Made by a program: the position numbers and the translations under genes
The notes under the pieces: generated by a model
What the model was told of the DNA's origin: nothing
What the model saw: only the letters and a program-made list of their open reading frames with translations
Database searches by the model: none
Shown here: one piece after another, positions 17,385-27,117 of the stretch
How the letters are laid out: each line of letters opens with the position of its first letter
How positions within the stretch are numbered: the first letter of the stretch is position 1
From: Candidatus Gastranaerophilales bacterium
GTDB taxonomy: Bacteria; Cyanobacteriota; Vampirovibrionia; Gastranaerophilales; Gastranaerophilaceae
NCBI GenBank assembly: GCA_944322755.1
Contig: CALUPY010000007.1
Location: forward strand, 23,301-87,300
DNA: 64,000 bases
Direction of reading: 5' to 3'

Positions 17385-18117
17385 ATTTGATAAAGAGCAG
17401 CGTTTTATTGTCACAGGTGCAAGCTCAGGTATTGGGGAAAATACAGCATTAATGCTCAACAAGCTCGGAGCAACAGTAATTGCAATTGGAAGAAATAAGG
17501 AACGTTTACAGATGCTTGTTGAACAATCGTATTCTCCAGAAAATATGTTTACAGAACAAAAGGATTTGACTGAAGATATTCCTTCTCTACCCCAGTATGT
17601 AAAATCATTAAAAGACAAATACGGCAAATTCCAGGGGCTTGTTTATGGTGCAGGTATAGGTAAGGTGGAACCATTGCAAATGATTCAGTATCCTGAAGTA
17701 ATAAAAGAGTTTGAAACGAATTATTTTGCTCCGCTTTTTATGGCTAAAGGTTTTGCGGATAGACGCATAAATAATGGTTCAGGCAGCGCATGTGTATTTG
17801 TTTCATCAATTGCTTCTTTCTGTTCTGACAAAGGACATGTTGTATATGCCGGTTCAAAAGCAGCTCTTTCAGCTTCTGTAAAATCAATGGCAAAAGAATT
17901 AGCAAAAAACGGAGTAAGAATGAACTGCGTGTCTCCTTCTGCAGTCAATACACCAATGCTTGATGAACACAGCAGAAGTGAAGAACAGATGAAAAAATAT
18001 CCTTTTGGTATTGCAGAAACTGAAGATGTAAGCAATTTGATTGTTTATTTACTATCTGATAAAGCTAAATTTATCTCTGCACAAAACTATATAATCGATT
18101 CAGGTGGAGTGTCATAA
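17374..18117 (+). CDS. SDR-family oxidoreductase
   Basis: 247 residues, classical short-chain dehydrogenase: TGASSGIG nucleotide loop (14-21), S144/S145, catalytic Y158-x3-K162 and the SPSAVNTPM region. It starts with TTG; GGAGG six bases upstream inside the carrier-protein gene decides this. Likely reduces a 3-oxoacyl-carrier intermediate or a sugar keto group with NAD(P)H. It is sandwiched between a carrier protein and a NeuD-type acyltransferase with overlapping ends. Confidence 0.85.
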   Translation: MEIKFDKEQRFIVTGASSGIGENTALMLNKLGATVIAIGRNKERLQMLVEQSYSPENMFTEQKDLTEDIPSLPQYVKSLKDKYGKFQGLVYGAGIGKVEPLQMIQYPEVIKEFETNYFAPLFMAKGFADRRINNGSGSACVFVSSIASFCSDKGHVVYAGSKAALSASVKSMAKELAKNGVRMNCVSPSAVNTPMLDEHSRSEEQMKKYPFGIAETEDVSNLIVYLLSDKAKFISAQNYIIDSGGVS

Positions 18118-18764
18118 TGAAAAAAATCTATATAGTTGGCGGCGATGGATTCGCAAGAGAATGTTATATGTATTTATCTTCTATAATTGAAGAAGATAAA
18201 GATATTGAATTTGGCGGTTTTTTAGGGCACAACGGATATGGTGAAAATACAGATTTCAAAAAGCTTCAGCATTTGTACAAAGGAGATGTTTCTGAACATA
18301 AATTTGCAGATAACGAGTATGTAATTATCGGGGCAGGCATGCCCAAAATCAGAAAAATAATATATGAAGACCTAAAAAAACGCAATATAAAATTTTATAC
18401 ACTTATTTCAAAAAATTCTAAGATAAATGAGTTTGTAGAATATGGAGAGGCTAATATTTTTATATACTACGTTCCGTCTCCTGATGTAAAAATTGGCAAC
18501 GGCAATCTCTTTAACGGATATACAATTACCGGACATGATGTTGAAATCGGCGATTTCAACTTTTTGGCACCTAGAGCGCAAATTTTAGGCGGTGCGAAGA
18601 TTGGAAGTATGAACACAATCGGTGCTAATGCAATTCTTCTTCCGCATGCAAAAATCGGTGACAACAACAAAATTGCACCGCTCAGTGCCGTTTACAAAGG
18701 CTGTAAAAATAACTGCTATATGGCAGGCAATCCGGCATTAAAAATAGGAGATAACAATGCATAG
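18117..18764 (+). CDS. NeuD-family sugar O-/N-acyltransferase
   Basis: 215 residues. The N-terminal Rossmann-like part (KKIYIVGGDGFARECYMYL) and the C-terminal left-handed beta-helix of hexapeptide repeats (IGNGNLFNG, IGDFNFLAP, IGSMNTIGA, IGDNNKIAP, then MAGNPAL) are typical of the NeuD/PglD acetyltransferase family that decorates nonulosonic acids and aminosugars. The expected acyl donor is acetyl-CoA, but with carriers next door an acyl-ACP donor is possible (inference). Start and stop codons overlap both neighbours. Confidence 0.85.
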   Translation: MKKIYIVGGDGFARECYMYLSSIIEEDKDIEFGGFLGHNGYGENTDFKKLQHLYKGDVSEHKFADNEYVIIGAGMPKIRKIIYEDLKKRNIKFYTLISKNSKINEFVEYGEANIFIYYVPSPDVKIGNGNLFNGYTITGHDVEIGDFNFLAPRAQILGGAKIGSMNTIGANAILLPHAKIGDNNKIAPLSAVYKGCKNNCYMAGNPALKIGDNNA

Positions 18765-19905
18765 CTGCTTTAAAAATGCAAAAATATCAGCAATAGCGGC
18801 AGTGGTGCCGGAGGATGTAATCACAATTGACGATGAAATTGTGTTTTACAAAAATGACGAAAAACTCCTGCAGAGAAACAAAAAAATTCTCGGGCTCGGT
18901 AAGCGTCACATTGTTCCGGATGGCGTCACTAATGCTGATTTGTGCGAGGCTGCCGCAAATAGATTGATAACCGAACTCGGCGTTGAAAAAAATGAAATTG
19001 ATGCGTTGATAGTCGTTTCTTCCAGCCATGATTATATATATCCTGCATCAGCTTGTATATTGCAGGACAGGCTTGGACTTAGTGAAGATTGTGCTTGTTT
19101 TGATATATCCGGGCTGGCATGTTCTGCTTATGTATATGGATTGTGGAATGCTCATTCGCTTATACAAAGCGGGGCAGCAAAAAAATGCCTCTTGTTAGTT
19201 GGCGATACAGTGAGCAGGCACTCTGACAAAAGAAACAGAAATTCCAATATGCTTTTTGGCGATGCTGGCGTTGCGACACTGATTGAGTATACAGAGCACT
19301 CGATTCCATCGTATTTTATCCTTGGCACAAGAGGCAGCGGATGGAACAAAATCGTTGCGCCGGCAGGAGGTTCAAAATTGCCTATCCGGAAAGATATTGT
19401 TGATATTGAGATTACTGATAATAGAGACAATGTATGGCACCTTTGGGATGAAATTATGAAGGGGATGGATATTTTTAAATTTACAATGGAAGTCGCACCG
19501 AAGGGCATAGATGATATTCTAAAATTTTCAGGAAAAAACAAAGAAGAAATAGACTTTTTTGCTTTTCATCAGGCTAATAAACAAATCGTCGACAATATTG
19601 CAAAATACGTCCGTTTACCTAAAGATCAGTATTCGGCTGAAACCTTTACAAAATATGCAAACTGTGCAGCGGCATCTATTGCAACAAACATCTGCGATCA
19701 GCTTTGCGGTAAAAATCCGGAAAATGTTTTGCTTTCATCATTCGGAGTCGGGCTTTCATGGGGGTTTGCGCTTTTGAATATGAAAGATACTAAAAATCTG
19801 GGCATTGGCATTTACAAAACGCCTGATAAGCTTTTGACGCGTGAGGAGCTTGTGGAAAACTGGATAAGTTATTTTAAAGGAGAGATTGATGAGCTTCAAC
19901 TCTAA
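18757..19905 (+). CDS. 3-oxoacyl-ACP synthase III (KAS III-like)
   Basis: 382 residues, thiolase fold. The KAS III catalytic triad is complete: C122 (ISGLACSAYVYG), H271 (FAFHQANKQ) and N302 (YANCAAASIATN). It catalyses decarboxylative Claisen condensation of a starter acyl-CoA/ACP with malonyl-ACP. It is longer than housekeeping FabH (~320 residues), with an insertion and an extended C-terminus. That agrees with cluster-type KAS III enzymes that use unusual starters. It overlaps the NeuD-like gene and the next SDR. Confidence 0.9.
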   Translation: MHSCFKNAKISAIAAVVPEDVITIDDEIVFYKNDEKLLQRNKKILGLGKRHIVPDGVTNADLCEAAANRLITELGVEKNEIDALIVVSSSHDYIYPASACILQDRLGLSEDCACFDISGLACSAYVYGLWNAHSLIQSGAAKKCLLLVGDTVSRHSDKRNRNSNMLFGDAGVATLIEYTEHSIPSYFILGTRGSGWNKIVAPAGGSKLPIRKDIVDIEITDNRDNVWHLWDEIMKGMDIFKFTMEVAPKGIDDILKFSGKNKEEIDFFAFHQANKQIVDNIAKYVRLPKDQYSAETFTKYANCAAASIATNICDQLCGKNPENVLLSSFGVGLSWGFALLNMKDTKNLGIGIYKTPDKLLTREELVENWISYFKGEIDELQL

Positions 19906-20635
19906 AACAGTATTTATAACCGGTTCAAGACGTGGACTCGGGTGGGCAATGGCAGAAGAATTTGCGAAAAATGGGGCAAACATTATTGCTCATGCCAGAA
20001 CACAGACAGAAGAATTCTCTGAAAGATTACGAGAACTATCTGAAAATTATGGAGTTAACGTAAGCGCTTTGTATTTTGATTTAACAGATACAGAGATGAT
20101 GAAAGAAACTGTTAAGGATTTGATAATAAAACAGAAAACAAGAATAGACGTACTTGTCAATAATGCCGGTATTGCTCATGGCGGATATTTTCAAATGACA
20201 CCGGTTTCAGCAATAAGAGATGTTTTTAATATAAATCTATTTGCCCAGATGGAAATTACCCAGCTTGTATTAAAGTCTATGATTCGTAATAAATCTGGCG
20301 TCATTATAAATATGAGTTCGGTATTGGGGCTTGATATAAAAGAAGGCAGCTGTGCTTATGGTGTTTCAAAGGCTGCGATTGCTGCGTGGACAAAAACGCT
20401 TGCTGCTGAATGTGCGCCGTATGGTATTAGAGCAAATGCAATTGCTCCTGGACTTATTGATACAGATATGGCAAAGCTTATGGAAGAAAAAGCGGAGCAG
20501 GAAATGATATCATCTTCTGCAATGAACAGACTTGGCTGTCCTGCTGAAATTGCAAAAACAGCTCTTTTCCTTGCTTCAGACGATGCATCTTTTATAAACG
20601 GACAAGTTATCAGAGTCGACGGAGGGATTGTTTGA
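19889..20635 (+). CDS. SDR-family 3-oxoacyl-ACP reductase-like (FabG-like)
   Basis: 248 residues from the ATG following AAAGGAGAG. Classical SDR with TGSRRGLG (11-18), NNAG (91-94), S143/S144 and the Y157-x3-K161 active site. The sequence (INMSSVLG, YGVSKAAIAAWTKTLAAE, IAPGLIDTDM) is very FabG-like, so reduction of the KAS III product is the natural role. Its stop codon overlaps the ATG of the transketolase subunit (TGATG). Confidence 0.87.
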   Translation: MSFNSKTVFITGSRRGLGWAMAEEFAKNGANIIAHARTQTEEFSERLRELSENYGVNVSALYFDLTDTEMMKETVKDLIIKQKTRIDVLVNNAGIAHGGYFQMTPVSAIRDVFNINLFAQMEITQLVLKSMIRNKSGVIINMSSVLGLDIKEGSCAYGVSKAAIAAWTKTLAAECAPYGIRANAIAPGLIDTDMAKLMEEKAEQEMISSSAMNRLGCPAEIAKTALFLASDDASFINGQVIRVDGGIV

Positions 20636-21447
20636 TGACAAATTTAACAGAGCTATCCAAACAAATGAGAACTGACATGTTAAAAATGGCTTACTCTGTC
20701 GGTAAAACCGGTGCTCATATCGGTCCGTCTTTATCCCTGACAGAAATTATAGCTGTTTTATATTTTTCTGTAATGAATTTTGACCCCAAAAATCCGCAAA
20801 ACGACTCCAGAGACAGACTAATTCTCAGCAAAGGTCACGGAGTAATGGCGCAATACGCTGCAATGAAACAATTGGGCATGATTACTGACGAAGTTCTTTT
20901 GACCTTTAAAAAAAACGGTTCAAAATTATCTGCCCATCCGTCATTAAACAGAGAACTCGGCATTGAATTTTCATCGGGAAGCCTTGGACAGGGGCTGTCG
21001 CTTGGCGTCGGATGTGCACTGGCATTGAAGCGAAAAAAATCAAACTCCCGGGTTTTTGTAATTCTTGGCGACGGTGAATGCAATGAAGGTTCAATCTGGG
21101 AAGCTGCAATGTATGCATCTTATCAAAAATTGAACAACCTGACGGTTATTATTGATAAAAATAACATCCAGTACGATGATTTTACGGACAATATACTGTC
21201 TATGAATCCGCTGGATAAAAAATGGGAAAGCTTTGGCTTTGAAACGAAAACAGTAAACGGACACGACACTGAGCAGCTTATAAAAATACTAAATATGAAC
21301 GCTGAAAAACCGGTCGCTGTTATAGCAGAAACCATAAAAGGAAAGGGGGTTTCCTTTATGGAAAACAATCCTCAGTGGCACAACGGCATTTTGTCACAAG
21401 AATTGTACGAAAAAGCACTTGTTGAAATAGGAGGTGCAAATGCTTGA
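20635..21447 (+). CDS. Transketolase, N-terminal (TPP-binding) subunit
   Basis: 270 residues; the ATG overlaps the upstream stop, with GGAGGG in front. It carries the thiamine diphosphate and Mg site GDGECNEG (145-152) with N176/N177 (IDKNNIQYDD), plus LSKGHG. It corresponds to the first half of transketolase. The second half is the next gene, so the active site forms between two polypeptides. It should transfer a two-carbon ketol group to an aldehyde. Being inside an acyl-carrier/LuxC cluster rather than a pentose-phosphate operon, it probably acts on a non-standard aldehyde. Confidence 0.9.
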   Translation: MTNLTELSKQMRTDMLKMAYSVGKTGAHIGPSLSLTEIIAVLYFSVMNFDPKNPQNDSRDRLILSKGHGVMAQYAAMKQLGMITDEVLLTFKKNGSKLSAHPSLNRELGIEFSSGSLGQGLSLGVGCALALKRKKSNSRVFVILGDGECNEGSIWEAAMYASYQKLNNLTVIIDKNNIQYDDFTDNILSMNPLDKKWESFGFETKTVNGHDTEQLIKILNMNAEKPVAVIAETIKGKGVSFMENNPQWHNGILSQELYEKALVEIGGANA

Positions 21448-22408
21448 TATAACACCTCAAAATATAAGAATGTGGTCATTATTAGGTTCTTGCGGAGCTT
21501 TTGGCGCTGCTGCCGAGTCAGTGGTGCAAGAAAACTCTAATATAGTTATGCTTACAGCTGATTTATGCTCATTTGCTGGGCTAAGCAGATTTTCAAAAAT
21601 GTATCCTGATAATTTTTTCAATGTTGGTATTGCAGAACAAAATATGGTTGGTGTTGCCGGTGGAATGGCTAAGGAAGGATTGATACCTTTTGTTACAACT
21701 TATGCTACATTTGCCTCAATGAGAGCATTGGATCAGATTAAGGTAAATATGGGGTATATGAAATTGCCTGTAAAACTTGTCGGAATGACTGCTGGGCTGT
21801 CTGTTGGCATTTTAGGAGCAACACATATAAGTATCGAAGATATAGCTGCTATTCGTTCAATCCCGAATATATGTATACTTTCACCGGCGGATTCTCTAGA
21901 AACAGTGAAATGTGTTGAGGCTGCTGTTCAAATAGCCGGACCGGTATATCTTCGTCTTTCAGGTTCTATGAATAATCCCCCTGTATACAAAGCTGATTAT
22001 GATTTTGTTGCAGGTAAAGCAATCACTCTAAAAGATGGAGAGGATATAACTATTATTGCAACCGGCACAATGGTTCATAACTCATTGAGGGCAGCAAAAT
22101 TGTTGAAGGAAAAAGGCATATCAGCAAAGGTCGTTAATATGCATACTCTAAAACCACTCGATGTAGATGCTGTAAAATCAGCATGTTCGAGTAAAATGAT
22201 AATTACAGTCGAAGAACATTCGGTAATTGGCGGGCTTGGAGGTGCTGTTGCAGAAGTACTGGCTGGTATTGAAAAGAAACCTGAACACTTGATTATTGGG
22301 GTTTCTGATTCTTACAAACCGGCAGGAGAGTATAAATACCTTCTTGAACAGTACGGGCTATTGCCTGAACAAATAGCTGAAAAAATTGAACAAAATTACA
22401 AAAAATAA
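21440..22408 (+). CDS. Transketolase, C-terminal subunit
   Basis: 322 residues from the ATG after ATAGGAGG, overlapping the N-terminal subunit by eight bases. It has the pyrimidine-binding transketolase half (NVGIAEQNMVGVAGGMAKEG with the conserved Glu, TYATFASMRALDQI) and the C-terminal domain (VNMHTLKPLD, VEEHSVIGGLG). Together with the previous gene it makes a complete two-subunit enzyme of the type also seen in O-antigen and branched-sugar clusters. Confidence 0.9.
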   Translation: MLDITPQNIRMWSLLGSCGAFGAAAESVVQENSNIVMLTADLCSFAGLSRFSKMYPDNFFNVGIAEQNMVGVAGGMAKEGLIPFVTTYATFASMRALDQIKVNMGYMKLPVKLVGMTAGLSVGILGATHISIEDIAAIRSIPNICILSPADSLETVKCVEAAVQIAGPVYLRLSGSMNNPPVYKADYDFVAGKAITLKDGEDITIIATGTMVHNSLRAAKLLKEKGISAKVVNMHTLKPLDVDAVKSACSSKMIITVEEHSVIGGLGGAVAEVLAGIEKKPEHLIIGVSDSYKPAGEYKYLLEQYGLLPEQIAEKIEQNYKK

Positions 22409-22422
22409 AGGAGAAAAATAAA

Positions 22423-22662
22423 ATGACAACATTAGAAGCGTATACAAAGGCATTCACTGATACATTCGGTATTACTGATGAAGAGGCAAAAAATCTGAAA
22501 TTTCAGGATATAAAGGCATGGGATTCTGTGGGTCACATGGGTTTGATTTCAGCAATCGAAGAAGCTTTTGATATCATGATGGAAACAGACGACATTATTG
22601 ATTTAAGTTCATTTGAAAAGGGCAAAGAAATCCTCAAAAGATATGATGTTGAAATTAAATAA
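22423..22662 (+). CDS. Acyl carrier protein (second copy)
   Basis: 79 residues, AAAGGAG in front. Four-helix acidic carrier with the attachment motif KAWDSVGHMGL, S35 modified. It differs clearly from the first copy, so the two probably serve different loading enzymes. Position suggests pairing with the AMP ligase that follows after a 219-base gap containing no recognisable gene. Confidence 0.85.
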   Translation: MTTLEAYTKAFTDTFGITDEEAKNLKFQDIKAWDSVGHMGLISAIEEAFDIMMETDDIIDLSSFEKGKEILKRYDVEIK

Positions 22663-22881
22663 GTTTTAATAGATTTACCCAGACACAGCAGGCCTTTTTG
22701 TTTATGTGATGTCAATGAGGACAGAGTATTGAATGCATCCAGCTATTAAATCATTTTTTAGTGTTCACCTAGAAATGCAATCAATACAAAGTCAATATAT
22801 TAATCACAAAAAAACAAATTGGTCTGGCTGTTCGGTAAATCCATCAACGCCAAAAGCTGCAAAATCAGGGAATCTTGTATA

Positions 22882-24294
22882 ATGATATGGAACTTAAATA
22901 ATTTTAAAAATAATACAGCAGTAATCACCGAAAACGGTCAAAAAATCACATACGAAGAACTTGACAGGTATTGCCGCTCGCTGACAGATATAATCGGCAA
23001 GCGCTGTCTTGTTTTCAATCTTTGCCGCAATGAAATCGGCTCACTGGTCGGCTACATTGGATTTTTAAATGCCGGTATTGTACCTGTTATGCTCAAAGCG
23101 GATTTAGATTCTGAGCTTTTGCAAGAATGCATAGATACGTACAAACCGGATTATTTGAATGTTCCGTCAGAAATGGCAGAAGAATTTACGGACTGCAAAG
23201 AAGTCTATAAAAATCTCGGCTACAGCTTGCTAAAAACGAAGTATGAGAATGTTTTTGAGCTAAACGATGAACTGGCGCTTCTTTTAACAACATCTGGCTC
23301 AACCGGCAGCCCGAAACTTGTCAGACAGAGTTACAAAAATATTGAAGCAAACACAAAATCTATTGCGGAATACTTAAACCTCGATGAAACAGAGCGTGCA
23401 ATCACTACCTTGCCGATGAATTACACATACGGTATTTCTATTATAAATACACATCTTTGGATAGGCGCATGCCTGATTCTGACGGAAAAAGGGCTTATGC
23501 AAAAAGATTTCTGGCAGCAGCTTAAAGAGCATAACGCAACCTCTTTCGGCGGAGTTCCATACACTTATGAAATGCTTGAGCGTCTGAGATTTTTCAGGAT
23601 GGATTTGCCGTCATTGCGGTATGTAACACAGGCAGGCGGAAAGCTTTCACCGGATTTGCACGAAAAATTTGCAAAATGGGCACTTGAAAAAAACAAAAAG
23701 TTTATTGTTATGTATGGACAAACAGAAGCTACAGCAAGAATGTCCTACCTTCCTGCAGAAAAATCACTCGAAAAATACGGCAGTATGGGTATTGCAATCC
23801 CAGGCGGTAAATTTTCGCTGATTGATGTGAACGGAGCTGAAATTACAACGCCGGAGACTGTAGGCGAGCTTGTTTATGAAGGTGACAATGTCACTTTAGG
23901 CTATGCTCAATGCGGAGATGACCTAAAAAAAGGAGACGAAAGAGGAGGACGGCTTGTCACCGGAGATATGGCAAAATTTGATAAAGACGGATTTTTCTAT
24001 ATTGTCGGACGAAAAAAACGTTTCTTAAAAATTTTTGGCAACCGCGTAAATCTTGATGAAAGCGAAAGATTAATAAAAAGCAATTTTGACAACATTGACT
24101 GTGCTTGCTGCGGTAAAGATGACAGTATGTGTATATTTTTGACAGACAGCAGCTATAATGAGCGGGTTTTAAATTTTATGACCCTTAAAACAGGGTTAAA
24201 CCGAGCCGCATTTAGGATTCAAGACATAGAAGAAATCCCGAAAAACGAAGCCGGAAAAACGTTGTATAAAGCGCTGGAACAGTATTATGCTTAA
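22882..24294 (+). CDS. AMP-binding acyl/aminoacyl ligase
   Basis: 470 residues, ANL superfamily. P-loop TTSGSTGSPK (~135-144), YGQTEAT and a C-terminal GRKKRFLKIFGNRVNLDE hinge motif are present. It activates a carboxylate as an adenylate and should pass it to a pantetheine thiol, most likely the carrier encoded just upstream. Resemblance to D-alanine-carrier ligase (DltA)/amino-acid-activating enzymes of glycan loci is possible but not provable here. Sequence in frame upstream of MIWNLNN lacks a ribosome site, so the ATG was chosen. It overlaps the next gene by eight bases. Confidence 0.83.
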   Translation: MIWNLNNFKNNTAVITENGQKITYEELDRYCRSLTDIIGKRCLVFNLCRNEIGSLVGYIGFLNAGIVPVMLKADLDSELLQECIDTYKPDYLNVPSEMAEEFTDCKEVYKNLGYSLLKTKYENVFELNDELALLLTTSGSTGSPKLVRQSYKNIEANTKSIAEYLNLDETERAITTLPMNYTYGISIINTHLWIGACLILTEKGLMQKDFWQQLKEHNATSFGGVPYTYEMLERLRFFRMDLPSLRYVTQAGGKLSPDLHEKFAKWALEKNKKFIVMYGQTEATARMSYLPAEKSLEKYGSMGIAIPGGKFSLIDVNGAEITTPETVGELVYEGDNVTLGYAQCGDDLKKGDERGGRLVTGDMAKFDKDGFFYIVGRKKRFLKIFGNRVNLDESERLIKSNFDNIDCACCGKDDSMCIFLTDSSYNERVLNFMTLKTGLNRAAFRIQDIEEIPKNEAGKTLYKALEQYYA

Positions 24295-24883
24295 AGAAGA
24301 AACAAAGATATGTAAAATGCCTGCAAATGCAGATAATGAAATAAATATGCAAAAAGACGGATACTTTTTTGCAGACAGGACTTTACTTGCATCGATAAAT
24401 CTATCCAGATTTGCAATAGACACGAAAAAACTCATCAGGTTGAATATTGTCAACACAAAAGAACACAAGGAAGAAATTTTTGAAGTTGCAAGAAAGTCTT
24501 TCCCTTATGACAGACGCTTTCATCTGACGCCTGAAATAGATAACGCTACGGCTGAGACTGAAATAAAAAAATGGGTTGAAAATCTCGACGATGTACTGGT
24601 TTGTATCTATAAGGATAAAGTTATAGGATTTCTTGCGCTAAAGGAAACCGATGATGAGACACTTTTTGTGCATCTTGCTGCTGTTGATGAAAAATACAGA
24701 TTGACAGGGGCTGCAATGTCTTTATATGCAAGAGCGGTAGAAATTGCAAAAGAGAAGGGGTACAAAAAACTAGACGGGAGAATAAGCTCTCAAAATACAG
24801 CGGTTATGAATCTATACGCCTATCTTGGCGCTTCTTTCTCAGACCCTGAAGATATATTTATTAAAGGAAAAATTGATGAGTAA
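24287..24883 (+). CDS. GNAT-family N-acetyltransferase
   Basis: 198 residues. The C-terminal ~110 residues form the GNAT fold: VIGFLALKE, LFVHLAAVDEKYRLTGAAMSLYARAVEIAKEKG (acetyl-CoA loop region) and SSQNTAVMNLYAYLGAS. It is similar in pattern to WecD-type aminosugar acetyltransferases. Within this cluster it likely acetylates an amino group on the sugar or acyl product. It is coupled by overlap to the ligase and to the LuxE homologue. Confidence 0.82.
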   Translation: MLKEETKICKMPANADNEINMQKDGYFFADRTLLASINLSRFAIDTKKLIRLNIVNTKEHKEEIFEVARKSFPYDRRFHLTPEIDNATAETEIKKWVENLDDVLVCIYKDKVIGFLALKETDDETLFVHLAAVDEKYRLTGAAMSLYARAVEIAKEKGYKKLDGRISSQNTAVMNLYAYLGASFSDPEDIFIKGKIDE

Positions 24884-25955
24884 CTTGGAAAAACTGTTTG
24901 AAATAGAACCATACAGTCTAAATAAAGAAGAAAAAGAAAAAATGCTTTCGGAAGAACTCGGCAGATTAACGGAATTTCATTATAACAACTGTCCTGAGTA
25001 CAAAAAGATACTCGACAGACTCGGATATGATGTAACAAAAACACATACAACAGAAGAACTTCCGTTTATTCCTGTCAGATTGTTCAAATTCTATGACCTT
25101 ATGAGCTGCCCCAAAGATGATATTGTAAAAACAATGACATCTTCCGGCACCTCCGGACAGGCTGTTTCAAAGATTTATCTGAGTGCGCAAAACACAAAAA
25201 ATCAGTCAAAAACTCTTACGGAGATTATCACTTCATTCATCGGAAAACAGCGGCTTCCGTTGCTTCTTTTGGATACGGAGATGGTAAAAAAAGACCGCTC
25301 AATGTTTTCCGCCCGCGGCGCCGGCATAATAGGTTTTTCTATGTTCGGGCGTGATACGGTTTATGCTCTCGATTCTGATATGAACCTTGATTTTGACAAA
25401 GTGGCTGCATTTCTTGAAAAACACAAAGACGAACCGATTCTTATGTTCGGATACACCTACATGATATGGCAGTTTGTCGTAAAAGAGCTGAAAAAACGAG
25501 GCGTAAATTTTAATATAAAAAACGGTATCCTGTTTCATATAGGCGGCTGGAAAAAGCTTAAAGATGAGGCAGTAGACGTATTTACCTACAATAAGACAAT
25601 AAATGATGTAATGGGCAGTGTAAAAGTCTACAATTATTACGGCATGGCAGAGCAGCTAGGGTCTGTTTTTGTTCAGTGTGAACACGGACACATGCACTGC
25701 TCAAATTATTCAGATATTATCACCCGTCATCCGTATGACTTTACGCCCTGCAAGTTTGGCGAGAAAGGTATTATACAGCTTTTATCGGTACTGCCGGAGT
25801 CTTACCCCGGTCATTCCCTCCTGACAGAAGACGAAGGGGTTGTACTCGGTGAAGATGATTGTGCGTGCGGAAGAAAGGGCAAATACTTTGAAATAAAAGG
25901 TAGAATAAAAAATGCAGAAATAAGAGGATGTTCAGATACTTATGAGCGGCGTTAG
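24876..25955 (+). CDS. luxE: LuxE-family acyl-protein synthetase
   Basis: 359 residues from the ATG with AAAGGA. It is homologous to the LuxE subunit of bioluminescence fatty-acid reductase: the ATP-binding loop SSGTSG (89-94), YGMAEQLGSVFVQCE, and the C-terminal GRIKNAEIRGCSD. There the near-terminal Cys is the position of the acyl-carrying cysteine in LuxE (my recollection of the family). LuxE activates an acid as acyl-AMP and hands the acyl group to LuxC. There are no luciferase genes, so this is a repurposed acid reductase in a glycan cluster. Confidence 0.88.
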   Translation: MSNLEKLFEIEPYSLNKEEKEKMLSEELGRLTEFHYNNCPEYKKILDRLGYDVTKTHTTEELPFIPVRLFKFYDLMSCPKDDIVKTMTSSGTSGQAVSKIYLSAQNTKNQSKTLTEIITSFIGKQRLPLLLLDTEMVKKDRSMFSARGAGIIGFSMFGRDTVYALDSDMNLDFDKVAAFLEKHKDEPILMFGYTYMIWQFVVKELKKRGVNFNIKNGILFHIGGWKKLKDEAVDVFTYNKTINDVMGSVKVYNYYGMAEQLGSVFVQCEHGHMHCSNYSDIITRHPYDFTPCKFGEKGIIQLLSVLPESYPGHSLLTEDEGVVLGEDDCACGRKGKYFEIKGRIKNAEIRGCSDTYERR

Positions 25956-27117
25956 ATACTTAATTGGAAATGAAAATATACTAAACTTACCAATGGCGAC
26001 TTTATGCGATGAGGTTTGTGATTTTTTAAATGACCTGTCTAAAGAAATTTTAGGCTCGCAGGCAGGGCGGCTTTACCCGGATTTGTCGGCATTGGCGTTC
26101 TGGTGCAGAAAAGCAAATATCCAAAAAATAAAAGAAACCGCACCGGTTAAAACAAACAGACTTGGAAGAGGGCTTTGTTTTCACATTGCACCCTCAAATA
26201 TACCGGTCAATTTTGCGTTCTCATACGGATTCTCCCTGCTTGCCGGCAACGCAAACATAGTCCGGATACCGAGCAAGGATTTTCCTCAAGTGGACGCTCT
26301 TGTTGAAATATTCAAAAAAGTATTAGAAAAATATCCAAAAATTAAGGATAGGACAGCTTTTGTAAAATACGACAGAACATCTGATGCAACAGCCGTATTT
26401 TCAAAAATAGCGGATGCCAGAATGATTTGGGGCGGGGATAATACAATAAAGACCGTAAAGTCCTGCGAAACAAAACCGCGCTGTATAGATATTGCATTTG
26501 CAGACAGGTATTCTGTGTGCATAATAGACGGACAGAGTATTTTAGAAGCTGATGAAAACTCAATAGAGAGACTTGCTCAAAACTTTTATAACGACACGTA
26601 TCTGATGGACCAAAACGCTTGTTCTTCTCCGCAGCTTATATACTGGCAAAACGATAGCGAACAAGCCCGCGAGAAATTCTGGAATGCTGTTTACAAGACA
26701 GCAAAAGAAAAATACGTTCTGCAAGATGCAGTATGTGTGGACAAATACACAAAATTCTGCGAGGACGCAATAGACTATTCAGACAAAATAAAATCCGTAA
26801 AACATTCAGAAAACCTCTTGTACAGAAGTGAAATAACTGCACCTGATAAAGATATAGAAAATCTTAGGGGCAAAGCCGGATACTTTTACGAGTACTCACT
26901 AAAGGATATAGGAGAGCTATTCTCTGTGGTGGATGAAAAGTATCAGACCGTCACTTATTATGGAATAGATGCACAAAAGCTTGCAAAAGATATAGTCTTG
27001 CATGAATTGCGCGGTATAGACAGAATCGTTCCAATCGGAAAAGCTATGGACATAGACGTTATCTGGGACGGATACGACCTGTTGACGCAGCTATCGAGGA
27101 TAATAGATGTACGTTGA
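25942..27117 (+). CDS. luxC: LuxC-family acyl-CoA reductase
   Basis: 391 residues. Family signature LMDQNACSSPQ gives the nucleophile C227; the aldehyde-dehydrogenase-like fold is supported by FHIAPSNIPVNFAFSYGFSLLAGNANIVR and MIWGGDNTIK. LuxC reduces an acyl thioester to an aldehyde with NADPH. It overlaps luxE by 14 bases and the next dehydrogenase by 11, so the three are translationally coupled. The aldehyde would be a natural acceptor for the split transketolase upstream (inference). Confidence 0.9.
   Translation: MSGVRYLIGNENILNLPMATLCDEVCDFLNDLSKEILGSQAGRLYPDLSALAFWCRKANIQKIKETAPVKTNRLGRGLCFHIAPSNIPVNFAFSYGFSLLAGNANIVRIPSKDFPQVDALVEIFKKVLEKYPKIKDRTAFVKYDRTSDATAVFSKIADARMIWGGDNTIKTVKSCETKPRCIDIAFADRYSVCIIDGQSILEADENSIERLAQNFYNDTYLMDQNACSSPQLIYWQNDSEQAREKFWNAVYKTAKEKYVLQDAVCVDKYTKFCEDAIDYSDKIKSVKHSENLLYRSEITAPDKDIENLRGKAGYFYEYSLKDIGELFSVVDEKYQTVTYYGIDAQKLAKDIVLHELRGIDRIVPIGKAMDIDVIWDGYDLLTQLSRIIDVR

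Noticed and set aside
22819..22881. In-frame N-terminal extension of the AMP ligase
   Set aside because: TTG without ribosome site; added residues do not resemble the ligase family.
24876..27117. Bioluminescence (lux) operon
   Set aside because: LuxE and LuxC are present, but there are no luciferase LuxA/B or LuxD genes; the context is glycan biosynthesis.
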